Assembly: GCA_001701135.1 (NCBI GenBank)
Contig: DAAN01000015.1
Location: forward strand, 31,357 to 95,356
DNA: 64,000 nucleotides
Reading direction: 5' to 3'
DNA from: Bacteroidales bacterium H3
Lineage (GTDB): Bacteria > Bacteroidota > Bacteroidia > Bacteroidales > Muribaculaceae
This document shows positions 7,720 to 16,550 of this stretch, piece by piece (positions within the stretch are counted from its first letter, which is position 1; each line of letters begins with the position of its first letter). The notes under the pieces are model-generated. The model had not been told where the DNA came from. It ran no database searches and saw nothing but the letters and a program-made list of their open reading frames with translations. The position numbers and the translations under genes were made by a program.

Positions 7720-10700
7720 ATGAGAAAATTTGTGCATTTACCATTTCGCAATCTATCACAGATGTTGAACTTATTATACCGCTCTCTTATCGCAATTGCC
7801 GTGGCAGTGTCGGCCGTCATGGCCGCACATGCCCTCCCGGCTGATTATTACGCAACCGAGTCGAAACTTGCCTCGGGTCATTGGGTGAAGGTGAAAGTAA
7901 CCGAAACCGGCATGCAGCAGCTCACGTTCGACCAGCTGCGCGCGATAGGATTCAGCGATCCCGGAAAGGTAGCCGTCTATGGCTACCCGGGCATGCAGCT
8001 GCGCGACTTCGCGTTCTCATCCTCGATGCCCGACGATCTGCCCGCGGTGGCTTCGGCTATCTATGGCGACAAACTCGTGTTTTTTGGCGTGGGCCGCGGC
8101 ATGGTCACTCTGACGAAATATGGAGCATCCGGCACCAACCACATCGATCTGCTCCGTAATGTCTACGGCCTTGCGTCGTATTATTACCTGACCGACTCGC
8201 AGCCTGCCGAGCGCGTCGCCCTCTCGCAGGGAGAGTTTGCGGGCACCACGCCAGTGACCTCGGCCTATGGCTACGCCGTCCACGACTTCACCGAGCACTA
8301 CCCCGGCATCGGCGCCCTCCTTTTCAGCGAGAGCTTCCACCAGTCGCCGCTTGAAGTCGAATTCCGTCTTCCGGGCCTTACCGACGCCAGAGCCAACATA
8401 ATGACCAGCCTCGCCGTGGCCGGTCAGATGCCCTACGCCAACCGCGCCACAGTCGATATCAACGGCAGTTCCAACGAATTTCAGATCACAGGTTTCGGCG
8501 GCGATACCAGCTACTGGCACTTCCGTTATTCCACAATAAGAAATACTTCGTTTGACAATATCGGCAAAACCGACAATGACCTTTATAAGCTGACACTCTC
8601 CGTGCCCTCGCCCAGCGACGACATGACCGGAGCGATGTGCGACTATGTAGGCGTACGCTATCTGCGCTCCACCACTGTGGGCAACGAGCCGCAGCAACAC
8701 ATGGTGCTCAGCAAAACAACCCCCGGCATGGGTGTGGCCCTCACCGAGGCCGGCGACAACATTAAGGTATGGTCAGTATCTCCCGACGCAGCCCCCGTTG
8801 AATACGAAGTAGCTCCGCTCGGCGACACCGGCATGAATGGCGTGGTCACAACCTCCACGCTCAACTGGGATTCACAGGTTCCCGGTCTCGATCTGCTTGT
8901 GTTCGACCCTTCGGCCGAGCTGTATACTCCCGACATTGTGGGCGACGTGAAGCCATCGAACCTCCACGCCGACACCACTCCCGACATGATTATCGTCACG
9001 AACGACCGCACCTACGACGAGGGTTGCCGCATGGCCGACGCCCACCGCGAGCACAATCCCCTTGTGAATGATGTGAAAGTGGTGCGCTTCTCCGATCTCA
9101 TGGATGAATTCGCATCGGGCCAATATCATCCCATGGCTCTCCGTCGCTACATCAAGATGCTCTACGACCGCGATCCGTCGAAACTCAAGGGCGTGTTTAT
9201 CCTCTCGTCTGCCGAGATGGACAATACTGGCGTGAGCGTCAACGGCGGTCTCGAAGCGCTTGTGAAGGGCTTCGTGCCGATGCTCGAATGCGAGGATGTG
9301 AAATATTACAATTTCGGCCGCGAACCCGACACCTACGGCACCGATGCCATCTACGGAATGCTCAGCGACAAGTTCTATTACAACAAAGGCTCCTGGGATA
9401 ATTCGAAAGGCGTGGAGCAGTTTCTCCGCTCTCTATTATATATTAATGTGGGACGAGTGCCCGCCGCCGACGCCGTGCAGGCCTCGCAGTATATCGACAA
9501 AGCCATCCGCCACCTCACCTCCCCATCCTCAAAACCGATGTGGAACCGCTGTCTTCTGCTCGCTGGCGCCGGCGACTCCAACGACTTCTTCACCCAGGGT
9601 ATCGCCGTGAATTCCATGATCAACGGTTCCTCCACTGCCGTAGCGAAAGCCCCCTCGGTTGTGGTGTCGGACCTCTATATGTCGCTCTATCCGGCCAACT
9701 CGGCAAGCACCCTGCGCATTTCGCAGAACCGCATCAAGCAGCAGCTCACCCGCGGCTCGGGCATGTTTGTCTACTTCGGCCACTCCCTGCAGCACAACAT
9801 CATAGGCGACGGCAACACATGGTCGTCGAACCTCGACCAGAGTCTGAAAATCGACGACACCCCGTTCACCATCTTCGCCACATGCGAGACCATGGTTTTC
9901 GACAAAGCCACGTCGAGTCTTCAGTCCGACATGCTCCTCAACCCCACCGGCGGCATGCTCGCAGGCGTGGGTCCTACCCGCCCGGTCTATGCCAACCACA
10001 ACAAGTATATGGCCTACGCCGTGGTTTACAATTACTATAACCGTCAGGCCGGGGCAGCCCAGGGCGACGTGTTCCGCATGGCCCGCAACCATCTCTGCAC
10101 CTCTCCCGTGGATTTCGGCACCAGCACCACGGCCACAGGCCCCTACGTCAACCACCTGTCGTATAACTTCGGCGGCGACCCCATGCTGCCTCTCTATTCG
10201 CCCGACGGCACAGTCACTATCGACAACATCAACGGTGCCGCTCCCGGCTCCGATGTCAGCCTTTCGCCTCTTACAGAATACACCATAGAAGGCTCGGTAC
10301 GCAACCCCGCCGGCGATGTCGACACCGACTTCAACGGCACTGTGACTGTGGCATTCTACGACGGCCGCTACGAGCGCTCGTCCGACCCCTCGCGCGTCGA
10401 CACATCCAACCCCTCCCTCACTGTCACCCTTGAGGACATGCTGCTGCAGGAGGCCTTGTTTGAGGTACGCGACGGCCGTTTCACCGGCAACGTGACGCTC
10501 GGTGCTCCCTCCTACACCGGCCTCGGCAACCGCGTGACACTCTTCGCCATCAACGACGACAACAGCCGCCGCGCGGTGGGCAACCTCCCGGGCGTGAATA
10601 TCAGCAATGTGATTCCCGACGATGTGGCCGACATTTCGGCCCCGCGCATCATGGAGATGTATGCCGACGATCCCTCATTTGTCAACGGCGACCAGCTCCC

Positions 10701-11262
10701 CGCGTCGTTCACCCTTTATGCTAAAATCGACGGCGGCACGGCCGGTCTTCCCGGCAACTCCGACCGCCTCGGCGGCACAGTTTCGGTCTCGCTCGACGAC
10801 ACCCGCAAACTTCCGGGCGCCGACGGCGCAGTGCAGATGCACCCCGACGGCACAGCCTCCATGGCACTGAATGTGTCGGGGCTTGCCGACGGTCCCCACC
10901 ACCTTAAACTCACCGTGAAGAGCATCACCGGCCAGTCTGACGAACGCGAGATACATTTCTCGGTGATGAATGTGGCCGAGGCATATCTGCTCTGCGACGA
11001 GCCCCATCTCCGCGATAAAGCGGTATTCTCCATCAAGACCGATCTGGCCGAGGATGCGCATGGGCGTCTGATCATCGCCACACCCGACGGACGCGTGGTC
11101 TACACCGACCCCGACGCCTCTCTGACATCGCCCTACACATGGAACCTCGATGACACCGAGGGGAATCCTGTAGCCGACGGCGTCTACAACGCCATCTTCT
11201 ACTTCAACTCCGGACGCCACTACGGAGCCACCCCGCCCCTGCGCATATTCGTAGGCCGCTGA
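7720..11262 (+). CDS. PorU-like type IX secretion C25 peptidase (paralogue)
   Basis: 1180 residues. The N-terminal start could be the ATG at 7720 or, giving a more ordinary signal peptide (MLNLLYRSLIAIAVAVSAV), the in-frame ATG at 7762. The mature protein opens like PorU (ATESKLASGHWVKVKV, GMQQLTFDQLRAIGFSDPGKVAVYGYPG). The gingipain-like C25 domain has the probable catalytic pair: His688 (VYFGHS) and Cys722 (FATCET), followed by GGMLAGVGPTRPVYANHN. The C-terminal region carries Ig-like modules and ends LRIFVGR. PorU is the sortase that trims the sorting tail of type IX cargo and attaches it to the surface. The gene at 29048 looks more canonical, so this is read as a second sortase or a cargo protease. 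Confidence 0.8.
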   Translation: MRKFVHLPFRNLSQMLNLLYRSLIAIAVAVSAVMAAHALPADYYATESKLASGHWVKVKVTETGMQQLTFDQLRAIGFSDPGKVAVYGYPGMQLRDFAFSSSMPDDLPAVASAIYGDKLVFFGVGRGMVTLTKYGASGTNHIDLLRNVYGLASYYYLTDSQPAERVALSQGEFAGTTPVTSAYGYAVHDFTEHYPGIGALLFSESFHQSPLEVEFRLPGLTDARANIMTSLAVAGQMPYANRATVDINGSSNEFQITGFGGDTSYWHFRYSTIRNTSFDNIGKTDNDLYKLTLSVPSPSDDMTGAMCDYVGVRYLRSTTVGNEPQQHMVLSKTTPGMGVALTEAGDNIKVWSVSPDAAPVEYEVAPLGDTGMNGVVTTSTLNWDSQVPGLDLLVFDPSAELYTPDIVGDVKPSNLHADTTPDMIIVTNDRTYDEGCRMADAHREHNPLVNDVKVVRFSDLMDEFASGQYHPMALRRYIKMLYDRDPSKLKGVFILSSAEMDNTGVSVNGGLEALVKGFVPMLECEDVKYYNFGREPDTYGTDAIYGMLSDKFYYNKGSWDNSKGVEQFLRSLLYINVGRVPAADAVQASQYIDKAIRHLTSPSSKPMWNRCLLLAGAGDSNDFFTQGIAVNSMINGSSTAVAKAPSVVVSDLYMSLYPANSASTLRISQNRIKQQLTRGSGMFVYFGHSLQHNIIGDGNTWSSNLDQSLKIDDTPFTIFATCETMVFDKATSSLQSDMLLNPTGGMLAGVGPTRPVYANHNKYMAYAVVYNYYNRQAGAAQGDVFRMARNHLCTSPVDFGTSTTATGPYVNHLSYNFGGDPMLPLYSPDGTVTIDNINGAAPGSDVSLSPLTEYTIEGSVRNPAGDVDTDFNGTVTVAFYDGRYERSSDPSRVDTSNPSLTVTLEDMLLQEALFEVRDGRFTGNVTLGAPSYTGLGNRVTLFAINDDNSRRAVGNLPGVNISNVIPDDVADISAPRIMEMYADDPSFVNGDQLPASFTLYAKIDGGTAGLPGNSDRLGGTVSVSLDDTRKLPGADGAVQMHPDGTASMALNVSGLADGPHHLKLTVKSITGQSDEREIHFSVMNVAEAYLLCDEPHLRDKAVFSIKTDLAEDAHGRLIIATPDGRVVYTDPDASLTSPYTWNLDDTEGNPVADGVYNAIFYFNSGRHYGATPPLRIFVGR

Positions 11263-11264
11263 CC

Positions 11265-11296
11265 TATTCGTCGGGCGGACGTCAGCCCGACGAATA
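11265..11296 (+). terminator. Perfect 12-bp hairpin after the PorU-like gene
   Basis: TATTCGTCGGGC (11265-11276) and its exact complement GCCCGACGAATA (11285-11296), with an 8-base loop, start 3 bp after the stop codon. No T-run follows, so it may protect the 3' end or terminate only weakly. Confidence 0.55.
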
Positions 11297-11317
11297 GCCA
11301 TGGCCGACCACCTTAAA

Positions 11318-11357
11318 ATAAAAAAGACCGGCCGCTGCCCTCACAGGTAGCGGCCGG
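11318..11357 (-). terminator. panB terminator
   Basis: Minus-strand GC-rich hairpin (arms 11346-11357 and 11328-11339, one mismatch) followed by TCTTTTTTATTTT, 22 bp past the panB stop. Confidence 0.8.
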
Positions 11358-11378
11358 CGTCGTTAGCAAATTACTTTT

Positions 11379-12200
11379 TCAATAGCTTTCGGCTTCCGAC
11401 GGGAAATCGACAGATTTCACGTCGGCCATATATTGTTTGCATGCGGCCTCGATGCTGTCGGCCAGCTGTGCATACTGTCGCAGAAATTTTGGCTTGAAAC
11501 CGCGGTTCATGCCGAGCATGTCGGCACACACCAGCACCTGACCGTCGATTCCGCTGCCGGCGCCGATGCCTATCACGGGGATTTTCACTTCCGAGGCCAC
11601 GCGCCGGGCCAGCTCAGAGGGTATCTTTTCAAGCACGAGGGCGAAGCATCCGAGGCTTTCAACCAGCCGGGCGTCGGAGAGCAGCTTTTCAGCCTCGGCC
11701 TCCTCTTTGGCACGGATGCCGTAGCCGCCGAATTTATTAACGCTCTGCGGTGTCAGTCCTAAATGAGCCATGACGGGAATGCCGGCCGACAGGATGGCCT
11801 CCATTGACTGGCGGATTTCGGCTCCGCCTTCGATTTTCACGGCCTCGCAGCCCGATTCCTTCATCATGCGCACGGCATTGTGGAGTGCCGCCACAGGATC
11901 GCCCTGATAGGTGCCGAAGGGCATGTCGGCCACGACGAGAGCTCGTTCGGCGCCCCGCACCACACACGAGGTGTGATAGATCATTTCATCAAGTGTGATC
12001 GGCAGGGTGGTGCCGTAGCCGGCCATGATGTTGGCAGCGCTGTCGCCCACGAGAATCACATCCATGCCGGCTCCGTCGACCAGACGGGCCATGGTATAGT
12101 CGTAGGCAGTGAGCATGGCGATTTTCTCGCCTGACTCCTTCATTTTCCGGAGGGTGGCGGTTGTCACCTTCCGCGGTTTGTCGATGGTGTTTGTTGACAT
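11379..12200 (-). CDS. panB: 3-methyl-2-oxobutanoate hydroxymethyltransferase
   Basis: 273 residues from the ATG at 12200 (MSTNTIDKPRKVTTATL); the frame is open upstream to 12257 without supporting features. PanB transfers a hydroxymethyl group from methylene-tetrahydrofolate to 2-ketoisovalerate, the first step toward pantothenate. Visible family signatures are ITATLRKMK.SGEKIAMLTAYDY, the metal-binding VGDSAAN, and VMAHLGLTPQSVNKFGGYG, with EKIPSELA and IGIGAGSG.DGQVLV near the C-terminus. Length fits the family. It stands alone, with its own terminator. Confidence 0.96.
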   Translation of the reverse strand: MSTNTIDKPRKVTTATLRKMKESGEKIAMLTAYDYTMARLVDGAGMDVILVGDSAANIMAGYGTTLPITLDEMIYHTSCVVRGAERALVVADMPFGTYQGDPVAALHNAVRMMKESGCEAVKIEGGAEIRQSMEAILSAGIPVMAHLGLTPQSVNKFGGYGIRAKEEAEAEKLLSDARLVESLGCFALVLEKIPSELARRVASEVKIPVIGIGAGSGIDGQVLVCADMLGMNRGFKPKFLRQYAQLADSIEAACKQYMADVKSVDFPSEAESY

Positions 12201-12255
12201 TTCAGAATTCTTTCCTGTCAGAATTGCTCCGGCTTGTCCGGAGTGTGGAGTCTGC

Positions 12256-12305
12256 AATGAAAGGCCGCCCCGGCCGGCATTTTATAGCCGGGAGGGAGGC
12301 CTTTC
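12256..12305 (-). terminator. Probable terminator after the TPR gene
   Basis: A long imperfect GC-rich hairpin (AAAGGCC..GGCCTTT outer arms; inner CCGGC pairs) lies 25 bp past the TPR gene stop on the minus strand. The T-run is short, so the call is tentative. Confidence 0.45.
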
Positions 12306-12329
12306 ATGATATGGGTTACAAGGTTGAAG

Positions 12330-13016
12330 TTATTTCTTGCCCTGCTCGGCTTCGAGGCGGGCGCGCTCGTAGTATTTCTCAACGTCGATCTGAGCCATCT
12401 GGCCGTAGGTGGGATATTTGTCCATCACCTCTTTATAAAGGTCGGCTTCATCGGCGTGCTTGCCCTGGGCTGCGTAGACGCGGGCGAGTTTGAGCATGAA
12501 GAAGGGGGTGTAGGCGGGGTTGTTGTCGCTGCATTTGATGGCCTCCTTGTAGCACTTCTCGGCATCGCCGAGTTTGTCGAGGTTCACCATGCAGTCGCCT
12601 CTGAGCGAGCTTGCGCCGGCGCCGATGATGTCATCCTTGGCGTCGTAGTTCTCGAGCATTTCGGCAGCTTTCTTGTAGTCGCCTTTCTGATAAAGGAGAA
12701 TTGCGGCATTGAGGGCGGCGCGGTTGCCGGCATCGTAGCTGAAGTTCTGTGCGACATTTTCGTAGGTGGCGAGGGCAAGTGAATCGTTGCCCTGGGCGAG
12801 ATAGAGGTCGGCGGCGCCGATCGAGTCGTTGGCCTTGGTGATGGCGGGGCCGCGGAAGAAATAGACATATGCCAGCACAATGGCGACTATTGCAATCACC
12901 ACGCACGAAACCACGCTGATGATCTTCTTGTTGTCCTGAACCTTGGTGGTCATCTCGGTGAGGCGGTCGTTGACCTGCTCCAGACCCGATTCAGTTGCTT
13001 GTTCTTTTTTTGACAT
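12330..13016 (-). CDS. Membrane-anchored TPR protein (YfgM-like)
   Basis: 228 residues: a cytoplasmic N-terminus of about 30 residues, one membrane helix (about 33-53, IISVVSCVVIAIVAIVLAYVY), then periplasmic tetratricopeptide repeats (YLAQGNDSLALATYENV, AILLYQKGDYKKAAEMLEN, SLRGDCMVNLDKLGDAEKCYKEAI, LARVYAAQGKHADEADLYKEVMDKYP). The arrangement matches YfgM-type ancillary proteins, which in other bacteria associate with the Sec translocon and periplasmic chaperones; the role here is inferred from topology. It stands alone between panB and cdd. Confidence 0.8.
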   Translation of the reverse strand: MSKKEQATESGLEQVNDRLTEMTTKVQDNKKIISVVSCVVIAIVAIVLAYVYFFRGPAITKANDSIGAADLYLAQGNDSLALATYENVAQNFSYDAGNRAALNAAILLYQKGDYKKAAEMLENYDAKDDIIGAGASSLRGDCMVNLDKLGDAEKCYKEAIKCSDNNPAYTPFFMLKLARVYAAQGKHADEADLYKEVMDKYPTYGQMAQIDVEKYYERARLEAEQGKK

Positions 13017-13061
13017 GGATTATGATTGTTGTTATTTTTTCGGTGGTATTCTTCGGGAGCA

Positions 13062-13093
13062 CAAAATTAAGCATTTACGCCCGATTCACCAAA
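13062..13093 (-). promoter_or_regulatory. Promoter of the TPR gene
   Basis: Minus-strand TTTG (13090-13093), 20 bp, TAATTTTG (13062-13069), about 45 bp before the start codon at 13016. Confidence 0.7.
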
Positions 13094-13169
13094 ATTTTCG
13101 ACGAGTTTCACTCATTTTTCCGATTTTTAGTGCTATCTTTACGAACCGTAACCCATCGGCAACCCATCT

Positions 13170-13643
13170 ATGGAAAAGAAACATATCAGCATTACCTATG
13201 AAGAAATGCCCCTGCGGGAGCTTTCCGATGCCGACAGCCGCCTGGTGAATATGGCTCGGGGAGCCACCTCGCGCAGTTATGCTCCCTACAGTCATTTCTG
13301 CGTGGGAGCGGCCATCCTGCTCGACAACGGGGAGATTATAACCGGCGCCAATCAGGAAAACGCGGCGTTCCCCTCAGGCACATGCGCCGAGCGCACTGCA
13401 TGTTTCTACGCTCATGCCGCATATCCCGGGACCCGGTTTCTGAAAATCGCCATCGCCGCCCGAGGCACCGACGGCAATTTCACCCCCGGAGCGATTGCTC
13501 CCTGCGGCGCATGCCGTCAGGCTCTGCTCGAATACGAAACACTCGGTGGAGCACCCGTGGAGGTTCTCCTCGCAGCCGCCGACAAAGTGGTGAGACTGCC
13601 GTCGGTGCGCTCTCTGCTCCCCTTCGCCTTCTCGGAATTCTGA
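13170..13643 (+). CDS. cdd: Cytidine deaminase
   Basis: 157 residues. Deaminates cytidine and deoxycytidine to uridine in pyrimidine salvage. The zinc site is complete: CAERTACFYA supplies one cysteine and the catalytic glutamate, and APCGACRQALLE supplies two more cysteines, as in the small tetrameric enzymes. YAPYSHFCVGAAI and TGANQENAAFPSG are also typical. Single gene, divergent from the TPR gene. Confidence 0.95.
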   Translation: MEKKHISITYEEMPLRELSDADSRLVNMARGATSRSYAPYSHFCVGAAILLDNGEIITGANQENAAFPSGTCAERTACFYAHAAYPGTRFLKIAIAARGTDGNFTPGAIAPCGACRQALLEYETLGGAPVEVLLAAADKVVRLPSVRSLLPFAFSEF

Positions 13644-13727
13644 TTCCCCCTACAGCCCGGGGCGCCCATATCAGGCGTCATTATTGCCGGTATTATAATT
13701 TTTGTTGAATTTCTGCAAAATTATCGT

Positions 13728-13735
13728 TACCTTTG
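13728..13735 (+). promoter_or_regulatory. -7 box of gldE
   Basis: TACCTTTG, 24 bp upstream of the proposed TTG start. A possible -33 element (TTGA, 13705-13708) lies 19 bp further upstream. Confidence 0.45.
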
Positions 13736-13759
13736 CATTTCAATTAGCAATTCGAGAAA

Positions 13760-15181
13760 TTGGATATAGACCCTTTGCCATCTCTGATGATACTTATGCA
13801 GGCCGCACCTGAGACCGCCGTTTTCGGCGTCGCCCAGATTGTGGCTCTCTGCTGCGCGGCCTTTGCCCTGACCATATCGGCATTTGTCAGCGGCAGCGAA
13901 ATTGCATTTTTCTCAATAACCCCGCAGCAGGCCGAGGAGCTCGAGGAGGGAGAACGCTCCGACTCGATCCGTCGCCTGCTCGACATGCCCGAACGTCTGC
14001 TGGCCACAATTCTCATCGCCAACAATCTGGTAAACGTGACCATCATCGTGCTCACCTCTTTTGCCCTGAGCGCGCTCTTCGCCAACCTCTCCCCGGTGGC
14101 CGATTTCCTCCTGCAGACCGTTCTTCTCACATTCCTCATCCTTCTTTTCGGCGAGATACTGCCCAAACTCATCGCCAACACCAACCCGGTGCGCTGGGCA
14201 CGCTTCGCCGCGCCGGCCGTCACCGCCATCATGCGGCTGTTCTGGCCCATGTCGTCGGCGCTTGTCCGCTCAGGCAAAATCCTAAAGAAAGTGGTTACAC
14301 GCCAGAGCCGCAACATCACCACCGACGAGCTGGGGCAGGCGCTCGAAATCACCGATGTGGAGAGCCGCCCCGACAAGGAAATGCTTGAGGGCATTCTCCG
14401 CTTCGGCGACACCAACGCCTCGGCTATCATGACTCCCAGAGTCGACATCACAGGCCTCGATGCCGACATGACTTTCGCTCAGGTGATGGAGGTGATCATC
14501 GACAAAGGCTACTCTCGCATGCCGGTCTTCGGTGAATCGCAGGACGACATCCGCGGTGTACTCTATGCCCGCGATCTGCTCCCCTATATCGCCCAGAACA
14601 CCACAGCCGATGCCAAAGATGCCACAGCCGATGCCGCAGAGGCCACCGGAGACGGCAATACCGGCACCCCCGCCATTCCGCAGCTCGCCGACCCCGATTT
14701 CCGCTGGCAGTCGCTGATACGCAAGCCATATTTCGTGCCTGAATCCCGCATGATCGACGACCTGCTCGAAGATTTCCGAAAGCTCAAAATCCACATCGCC
14801 ATCGTTGTCGACGAATTCGGCGGCACCCAGGGTGTGGTCACCCTTGAGGATGTACTCGAAGAAATCGTCGGTGACATCAACGACGAATATGACGAAGAGG
14901 AGAAAACCTACCGCCGCCTGCCCGACGACACATATATATTTGAAGGCAAAACTCTCCTCAACGACTTTTTCCGCATCACCGGGCTCGATCCCGACGACTA
15001 CCGCCCCGTGGCGGAAGACTGTGAAACCCTTGCCGGAATGCTCCTCGCCATCAAAGGCGATTTCCCCAAAGAAAAGGAACCTCTGGTCTATGGCCGATGC
15101 AGATTCCTCATCCTCGAAATCGACCATCACCGCATTTGCTCAATCCGAATAAAGGTGATGCCCGATACCCAGACAGCCTGA
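13760..15181 (+). CDS. gldE: Gliding motility-associated protein GldE (CBS/CorC-type membrane protein)
   Basis: 473 residues from a TTG at 13760 (MDIDPLPSL). ATGs at 13787 and 13796 are alternatives, but the DxDP opening fits GldE relatives. An N-terminal CNNM/DUF21 domain has four membrane segments (about 22-45, 75-150; SGSEIAFFSITP, LIANNLVNVTII, FGEILPKLIA). Two CBS motifs (IMTPRVDITGLDAD, YFVPESRMIDDLLEDFR) and a C-terminal CorC_HlyC transporter-associated domain (IFEGKTLLNDFFRI) follow. Between the CBS motifs is a low-complexity Ala/Thr/Asp/Gly insert (about 278-310). GldE is associated with gliding and type IX secretion genes, though its precise role is not settled. It is followed after 45 bp by a phosphopantetheinyl transferase. 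Confidence 0.88.
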   Translation: MDIDPLPSLMILMQAAPETAVFGVAQIVALCCAAFALTISAFVSGSEIAFFSITPQQAEELEEGERSDSIRRLLDMPERLLATILIANNLVNVTIIVLTSFALSALFANLSPVADFLLQTVLLTFLILLFGEILPKLIANTNPVRWARFAAPAVTAIMRLFWPMSSALVRSGKILKKVVTRQSRNITTDELGQALEITDVESRPDKEMLEGILRFGDTNASAIMTPRVDITGLDADMTFAQVMEVIIDKGYSRMPVFGESQDDIRGVLYARDLLPYIAQNTTADAKDATADAAEATGDGNTGTPAIPQLADPDFRWQSLIRKPYFVPESRMIDDLLEDFRKLKIHIAIVVDEFGGTQGVVTLEDVLEEIVGDINDEYDEEEKTYRRLPDDTYIFEGKTLLNDFFRITGLDPDDYRPVAEDCETLAGMLLAIKGDFPKEKEPLVYGRCRFLILEIDHHRICSIRIKVMPDTQTA

Positions 15182-15226
15182 CCCCTATACTCTTATTTTC
15201 CCCTATTCCATTACACCAGTCTTAAA

Positions 15227-15928
15227 TTGCTTCTATTCAACAACTACGGCGTGCGCGTCTACGCCACCTCTCTCCCCGACACGCCCGCCGGACGCGGCCC
15301 CGCAAGAAGGGTAGCCGAGGCCGCCGCAATCAAACGCCTGCTGCGCGAAGCCTTTCCCTACGGCGAACGTCCCCGAATCGGGCATTACAGCTCAGGCGCA
15401 CCCTTTCTTTCCGATCCCGACACCGATGGCAACACTCCCCCGACCCCGCTCGGCGGTCCCTGGCCATCGATTTCCATCAGCCATTGTGCAGCAATGGTGG
15501 CACTCGCCACAGGCCCAGCCGGCCACAACATCGGCATCGACTGCGAAACCGGCAACCGCCGCCGTCAGCTCAGCCAGATAGCATCGCGCTTCCTTTCCCC
15601 CACGCAAATGGAAGCCTGGAGCCAATGGCCCATGTCATTGTGGGCCTGGACCATAAAAGAGGCCCTTTACAAAGCTGCTGGCATCCCGGGTCTCAACCTT
15701 GCCGACATTCCGCTCCCTCACGAAATCCCCGTCGGAAATCCCACACCCGATTCCACGGTGCTCCTCCCCTGCCCGGTCGGCTCTCCCTCCCCCCCCGCCG
15801 TAAACACCACCTCAACCTCCTCCGGCACACCCTCGGCCACGCGCCGCTATTCAATCCTTCAGATTGATTCCTGCGGCATCCCCGCCATGCTCACCCTCGC
15901 ACTCCCCTATGACTGCGTAGTCAACTGA
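15227..15928 (+). CDS. 4'-phosphopantetheinyl transferase family protein
   Basis: 233 residues from a TTG at 15227; no ATG exists before the core. These enzymes move phosphopantetheine from CoA to a serine on acyl or peptidyl carrier proteins. The magnesium/CoA motif HNIGIDCE (about 101-108) and the second motif LWAWTIKEALYKAAGI (about 139-154) are both present, with SISHC before them. The C-terminal third has an unusual Pro/Ser/Thr-rich stretch (about 165-208). It lies just downstream of gldE, an arrangement I recall from Bacteroides, and is probably cotranscribed. Confidence 0.85.
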   Translation: MLLFNNYGVRVYATSLPDTPAGRGPARRVAEAAAIKRLLREAFPYGERPRIGHYSSGAPFLSDPDTDGNTPPTPLGGPWPSISISHCAAMVALATGPAGHNIGIDCETGNRRRQLSQIASRFLSPTQMEAWSQWPMSLWAWTIKEALYKAAGIPGLNLADIPLPHEIPVGNPTPDSTVLLPCPVGSPSPPAVNTTSTSSGTPSATRRYSILQIDSCGIPAMLTLALPYDCVVN

Positions 15929-16047
15929 CTCCTCCCCACAGAAAGCATCCATAGCCGTTATCCCTACATAACACCCTATACACCAACTTTATACGCAATA
16001 AGCAGCACAGCACTCCGCGAAAAAAACACAGAAATTTTCACCGAAAA

Positions 16048-16079
16048 TTTGCAGAATCAAAAAATAAGCGCTAACTTTG
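16048..16079 (+). promoter_or_regulatory. tRNA-Ala promoter
   Basis: TTTG (16048-16051), 20 bp, TAACTTTG (16072-16079): a full Bacteroidetes consensus promoter, 13 bp before the tRNA. Confidence 0.85.
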
Positions 16080-16092
16080 CATCGCAAAAACC

Positions 16093-16166
16093 GGGGTACT
16101 AGCTCATCTGGCTAGAGCGCGACACTGGCAGTGTCGAGGTGAGCGGTTCGAGTCCGCTGTACTCCA
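16093..16166 (+). tRNA. tRNA-Ala (anticodon GGC)
   Basis: 74-nt cloverleaf: acceptor GGGGTAC/GTACTCC with discriminator A, D-arm GCTC/GAGC, anticodon stem CGACA/TGTCG with loop CTGGCAG (anticodon GGC), and T-arm AGCGG TTCGAGT CCGCT. The 3' CCA is not encoded. Promoter upstream, terminator downstream. Confidence 0.96.
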
Positions 16167-16172
16167 CCTTAG

Positions 16173-16206
16173 GCGAATTTGGAGCAAAATCCAAGTTCGC
16201 TTTTTT
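16173..16206 (+). terminator. tRNA-Ala terminator
   Basis: GCGAATTTGGA (16173-16183) pairs with TCCAAGTTCGC (16190-16200), with one G-T pair, and is followed by TTTTTT. Confidence 0.88.
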
Positions 16207-16238
16207 GTTATATCATTACAACTGATTATATTTGCCAC

Positions 16239-16550
16239 ATGAAACTGATTGAAATGAATATCGACAAGATCATCGCCCTGTGCAAAAAGTACAAGGTTGC
16301 GAAACTGAGGGTATTCGGTTCCATTCTCACTCCCCGTTTCAACGACGACAGCGATGTCGATTTTTCAGTCAATTTCGACGACGAAACAATCAGACGAGAA
16401 GGACTTGACTGGGCAGATATATTCTTCGACTTTATGCACGAACTTGAAAGCCTTTTCGGCCGTCGCATCGATCTAGTGTGTGATGATGCTGTCAAGAATA
16501 ACTATTTCCGTGCGGAACTCGACCAAACCAAGAAACTAATCTATGGATAA
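16239..16550 (+). CDS. MNT-type nucleotidyltransferase antitoxin
   Basis: 103 residues from the ATG at 16239 (MKLIEMNIDKIIALCKKY). The minimal nucleotidyltransferase signature GS-x10-DxD is visible as FGSILTPRFNDDSDVDF, and a third acidic residue follows in RRIDLV. In known MNT/HEPN modules this enzyme AMPylates the HEPN toxin to neutralise it. The next gene overlaps its last 8 bp and encodes a HEPN protein. The sequence is more AT-rich than its surroundings and sits directly downstream of a tRNA gene, suggesting acquisition. Confidence 0.85.
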   Translation: MKLIEMNIDKIIALCKKYKVAKLRVFGSILTPRFNDDSDVDFSVNFDDETIRREGLDWADIFFDFMHELESLFGRRIDLVCDDAVKNNYFRAELDQTKKLIYG

